Source of the DNA: Bacteroidaceae bacterium | Lineage (GTDB): Bacteria; Bacteroidota; Bacteroidia; Bacteroidales; Bacteroidaceae | Direction: 5' to 3' | NCBI GenBank assembly: GCA_017429945.1 | Contig: JAFRNY010000039.1 | Coordinates: 1 to 43,818 of the forward strand | Length of the DNA: 43,818 nt | Shown here: positions 42,692 to 43,818 of the stretch, in pieces | How positions within the stretch are numbered: the stretch's first letter is position 1 | Layout of the letters: each line of letters starts with the position of its first letter | Notes under the pieces: model-generated | Told to the model about the DNA's origin: nothing | The model's input: the letters and a program-made list of their open reading frames with translations, nothing else | The model's database searches: none | Program-made: the position numbers and the translations under genes

Positions 42692-43818
42692 ATGACTGCC
42701 AGCATCGTCATATACCTGTTGAAGTGGTCGCTCTGCCTGACGCTGTTCTATTCGCTGTTCCGGCTCTGCCTGCGCAGCGAGACCCTGCATCGGCTCAACC
42801 GTGCGGTGCTGCTGACGATACTCGTCGCCAGTATGGTCCTGCCCCTGTGCAGGTTGAGGACAGCGCGCCCGACCATCACGTCTGCAGGCGTCCAACACGC
42901 CGAAGCGGTCATCACGTCGCAGTTCAAGCAGCCTGCGCCTGTAATGCCGCTACCCGCAAGGTCGCAAACGCAGGCCTCGACGCCATTCCCATGGCTGCGG
43001 CTGACCGTTTATATTTATATAATAGGTGTAGTCGTGTTCTTCGGCGTTTATGTGTATAGCCTCTTGGGACTGCTGCTGACGTTGCGTGCCGGGCGACGCG
43101 TGCAGATGAACGGCGTGCCGTCGGGCGTCCGCCTCATCTGCTACGAACAAGTGCAATCGCCATGCAGCTGGATGCATTGGATTCTCGTTCACCCCAAGGA
43201 CATGCAGATGCCTATTATTCGTCATGAGCTGTCGCACATCCGTCACGGCCACTCATGGGATATGTTGCTCAGCGAGTTCACGGCACGCATGCTGTGGTTC
43301 CTGCCCTTTGCATGGATGCTGAGGCAGGACCTGGCCGACGTTCACGAGTACGAAGCCGACCGCGACGTGTTGCGCTCGGGCATCAACGAGGACGAGTACC
43401 AGCATCTGCTGATCGCCAAAGCCACTCGCGCTCGGCTGCGTCCCGTGGTGAATGCCCTCACGCAGAGCTCCGTCAAGAAACGTTTCATGATGATGTGCCG
43501 CCGTCCGAGCCATCGCGCCAGCGCCATCAAAGCCCTTTACTTGCTGCCCTGTGCCGGCATGGCGCTCACGGCCTTTGCCCGCCCGGCTTGGGTGGAAGAA
43601 GTAAGAAACCAGTTACAGGCTGAGGACTTGGACTCTCCCCCCGCCCTCCCTGATAGGGAGGGAGCAGAATGTATTAGACAGGATGAAAGAATGCAGTCCT
43701 CGAAGGTGACCGCTCCCTCCCTCCCGGACTCTCCCCCCGAGGATCCGGACTCTCCCCCCGCCCTCCCTGATAGGGAGGGAGCAGAATGTATTAGACAGGA
43801 TGAAAGAATGCAGTCCTC
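42692..43818 (+). CDS. M56 (BlaR1/MecR1-like) sensor peptidase, 3' end beyond the window
   Basis: At least 375 residues, open to the window edge. Hydrophobic helices at about 4-22, 33-50 and 108-130 form the N-terminal membrane part. The zinc peptidase motif is RHELSHIRHGHSWD (His178, Glu179, His182) with the third ligand in HEYEADRDV (Glu219 or Glu221). A fourth helix at about 283-300 (IKALYLLPCAGMALTAFA) leads to the extracytoplasmic side. After it comes VEEVRNQLQAEDL and then two identical in-frame copies of repeat R3 (DSPPALPDREGAE, CIRQDERMQSS). In this family signal sensing leads to cleavage of the BlaI partner. The sensor domain itself is not in the window. Bacteroidetes members often carry TonB- or plug-like C termini. 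Confidence 0.88.
   Translation, partial: MTASIVIYLLKWSLCLTLFYSLFRLCLRSETLHRLNRAVLLTILVASMVLPLCRLRTARPTITSAGVQHAEAVITSQFKQPAPVMPLPARSQTQASTPFPWLRLTVYIYIIGVVVFFGVYVYSLLGLLLTLRAGRRVQMNGVPSGVRLICYEQVQSPCSWMHWILVHPKDMQMPIIRHELSHIRHGHSWDMLLSEFTARMLWFLPFAWMLRQDLADVHEYEADRDVLRSGINEDEYQHLLIAKATRARLRPVVNALTQSSVKKRFMMMCRRPSHRASAIKALYLLPCAGMALTAFARPAWVEEVRNQLQAEDLDSPPALPDREGAECIRQDERMQSSKVTAPSLPDSPPEDPDSPPALPDREGAECIRQDERMQS
43630..43818. repeat. Intragenic palindromic repeat R3, two identical 72-base copies
   Basis: 43630-43701 and 43747-43818 are identical over 72 bases; the offset of 117 keeps the frame. Each contains ccctccctgatagggaggg and gaatgtattagacaggatg. Between them lies gctccctccctcccggactc, a third partial copy of the C-rich part. 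The window ends exactly at the last base of the second copy. Confidence 0.9.

Overview
The window is a stretch of a Bacteroidales chromosome, most like a high-GC member of the Prevotellaceae. The evidence is the recurring Bacteroidetes promoter (TTTG, about 20 bases, then TAnnTTTG), the absence of Shine-Dalgarno sites, a carboxypeptidase-regulatory/plug/beta-barrel outer-membrane protein, a type IX secretion C-terminal domain, and DUF4230, DUF4738-like and DUF5020 proteins. Nothing points to a phage or plasmid. Assignments come from reading motifs only; no database search was possible.

Layout. 1-203 is an array of small hairpins (a dispersed-repeat type) cut by the window edge. 419-3448 is a large outer-membrane beta-barrel protein. 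3548-9535 is a branched-chain amino-acid operon: leuA, a secreted esterase, leuC, leuD and a citramalate-synthase-like gene, without leuB. A DUF5020 outer-membrane protein then diverges from a five-tRNA operon (Val, Arg, Tyr, Gly, Asp) whose last tRNA has a duplicated 3' end. 11194-14674 (minus) is a short L-rhamnose unit: isomerase, sugar porter and a secreted TIM-barrel epimerase. 14865-19874 holds housekeeping genes lysS, gpsA, pgi and a HAD phosphatase. 20058-21395 (minus) holds two DUF4230 proteins. 21498-25571 holds a lipoprotein, rfbC, rfbB and an MFS transporter. 25705-30617 holds a 1439-residue CotH/lamin-tail surface protein overlapping a small esterase. 30712-32122 holds a YjbH-like protein and a 42-residue lipoprotein.

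The right-hand 11 kb is a dense envelope-signalling region. It has an ECF sigma / membrane anti-sigma / 780-residue secreted protein operon, a DUF2975 + HTH pair, a second ECF sigma / membrane anti-sigma pair, and a BlaI-type repressor / M56 (BlaR1-like) sensor pair that runs off the window. YraN, a lipocalin and an unknown secreted protein lie between them.

The most unusual signals are in this region. First, one family of palindromic GC-rich repeats sits in frame inside the extracytoplasmic linkers of three different membrane sensor genes (both anti-sigma factors and the M56 sensor). Second, the second anti-sigma factor carries tandem copies of a motif resembling the TonB-receptor plug domain. 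Third, a perfect 13-base inverted repeat brackets the BlaI promoter. Both window ends lie inside repeats, so the window may be a complete contig broken at repeats.
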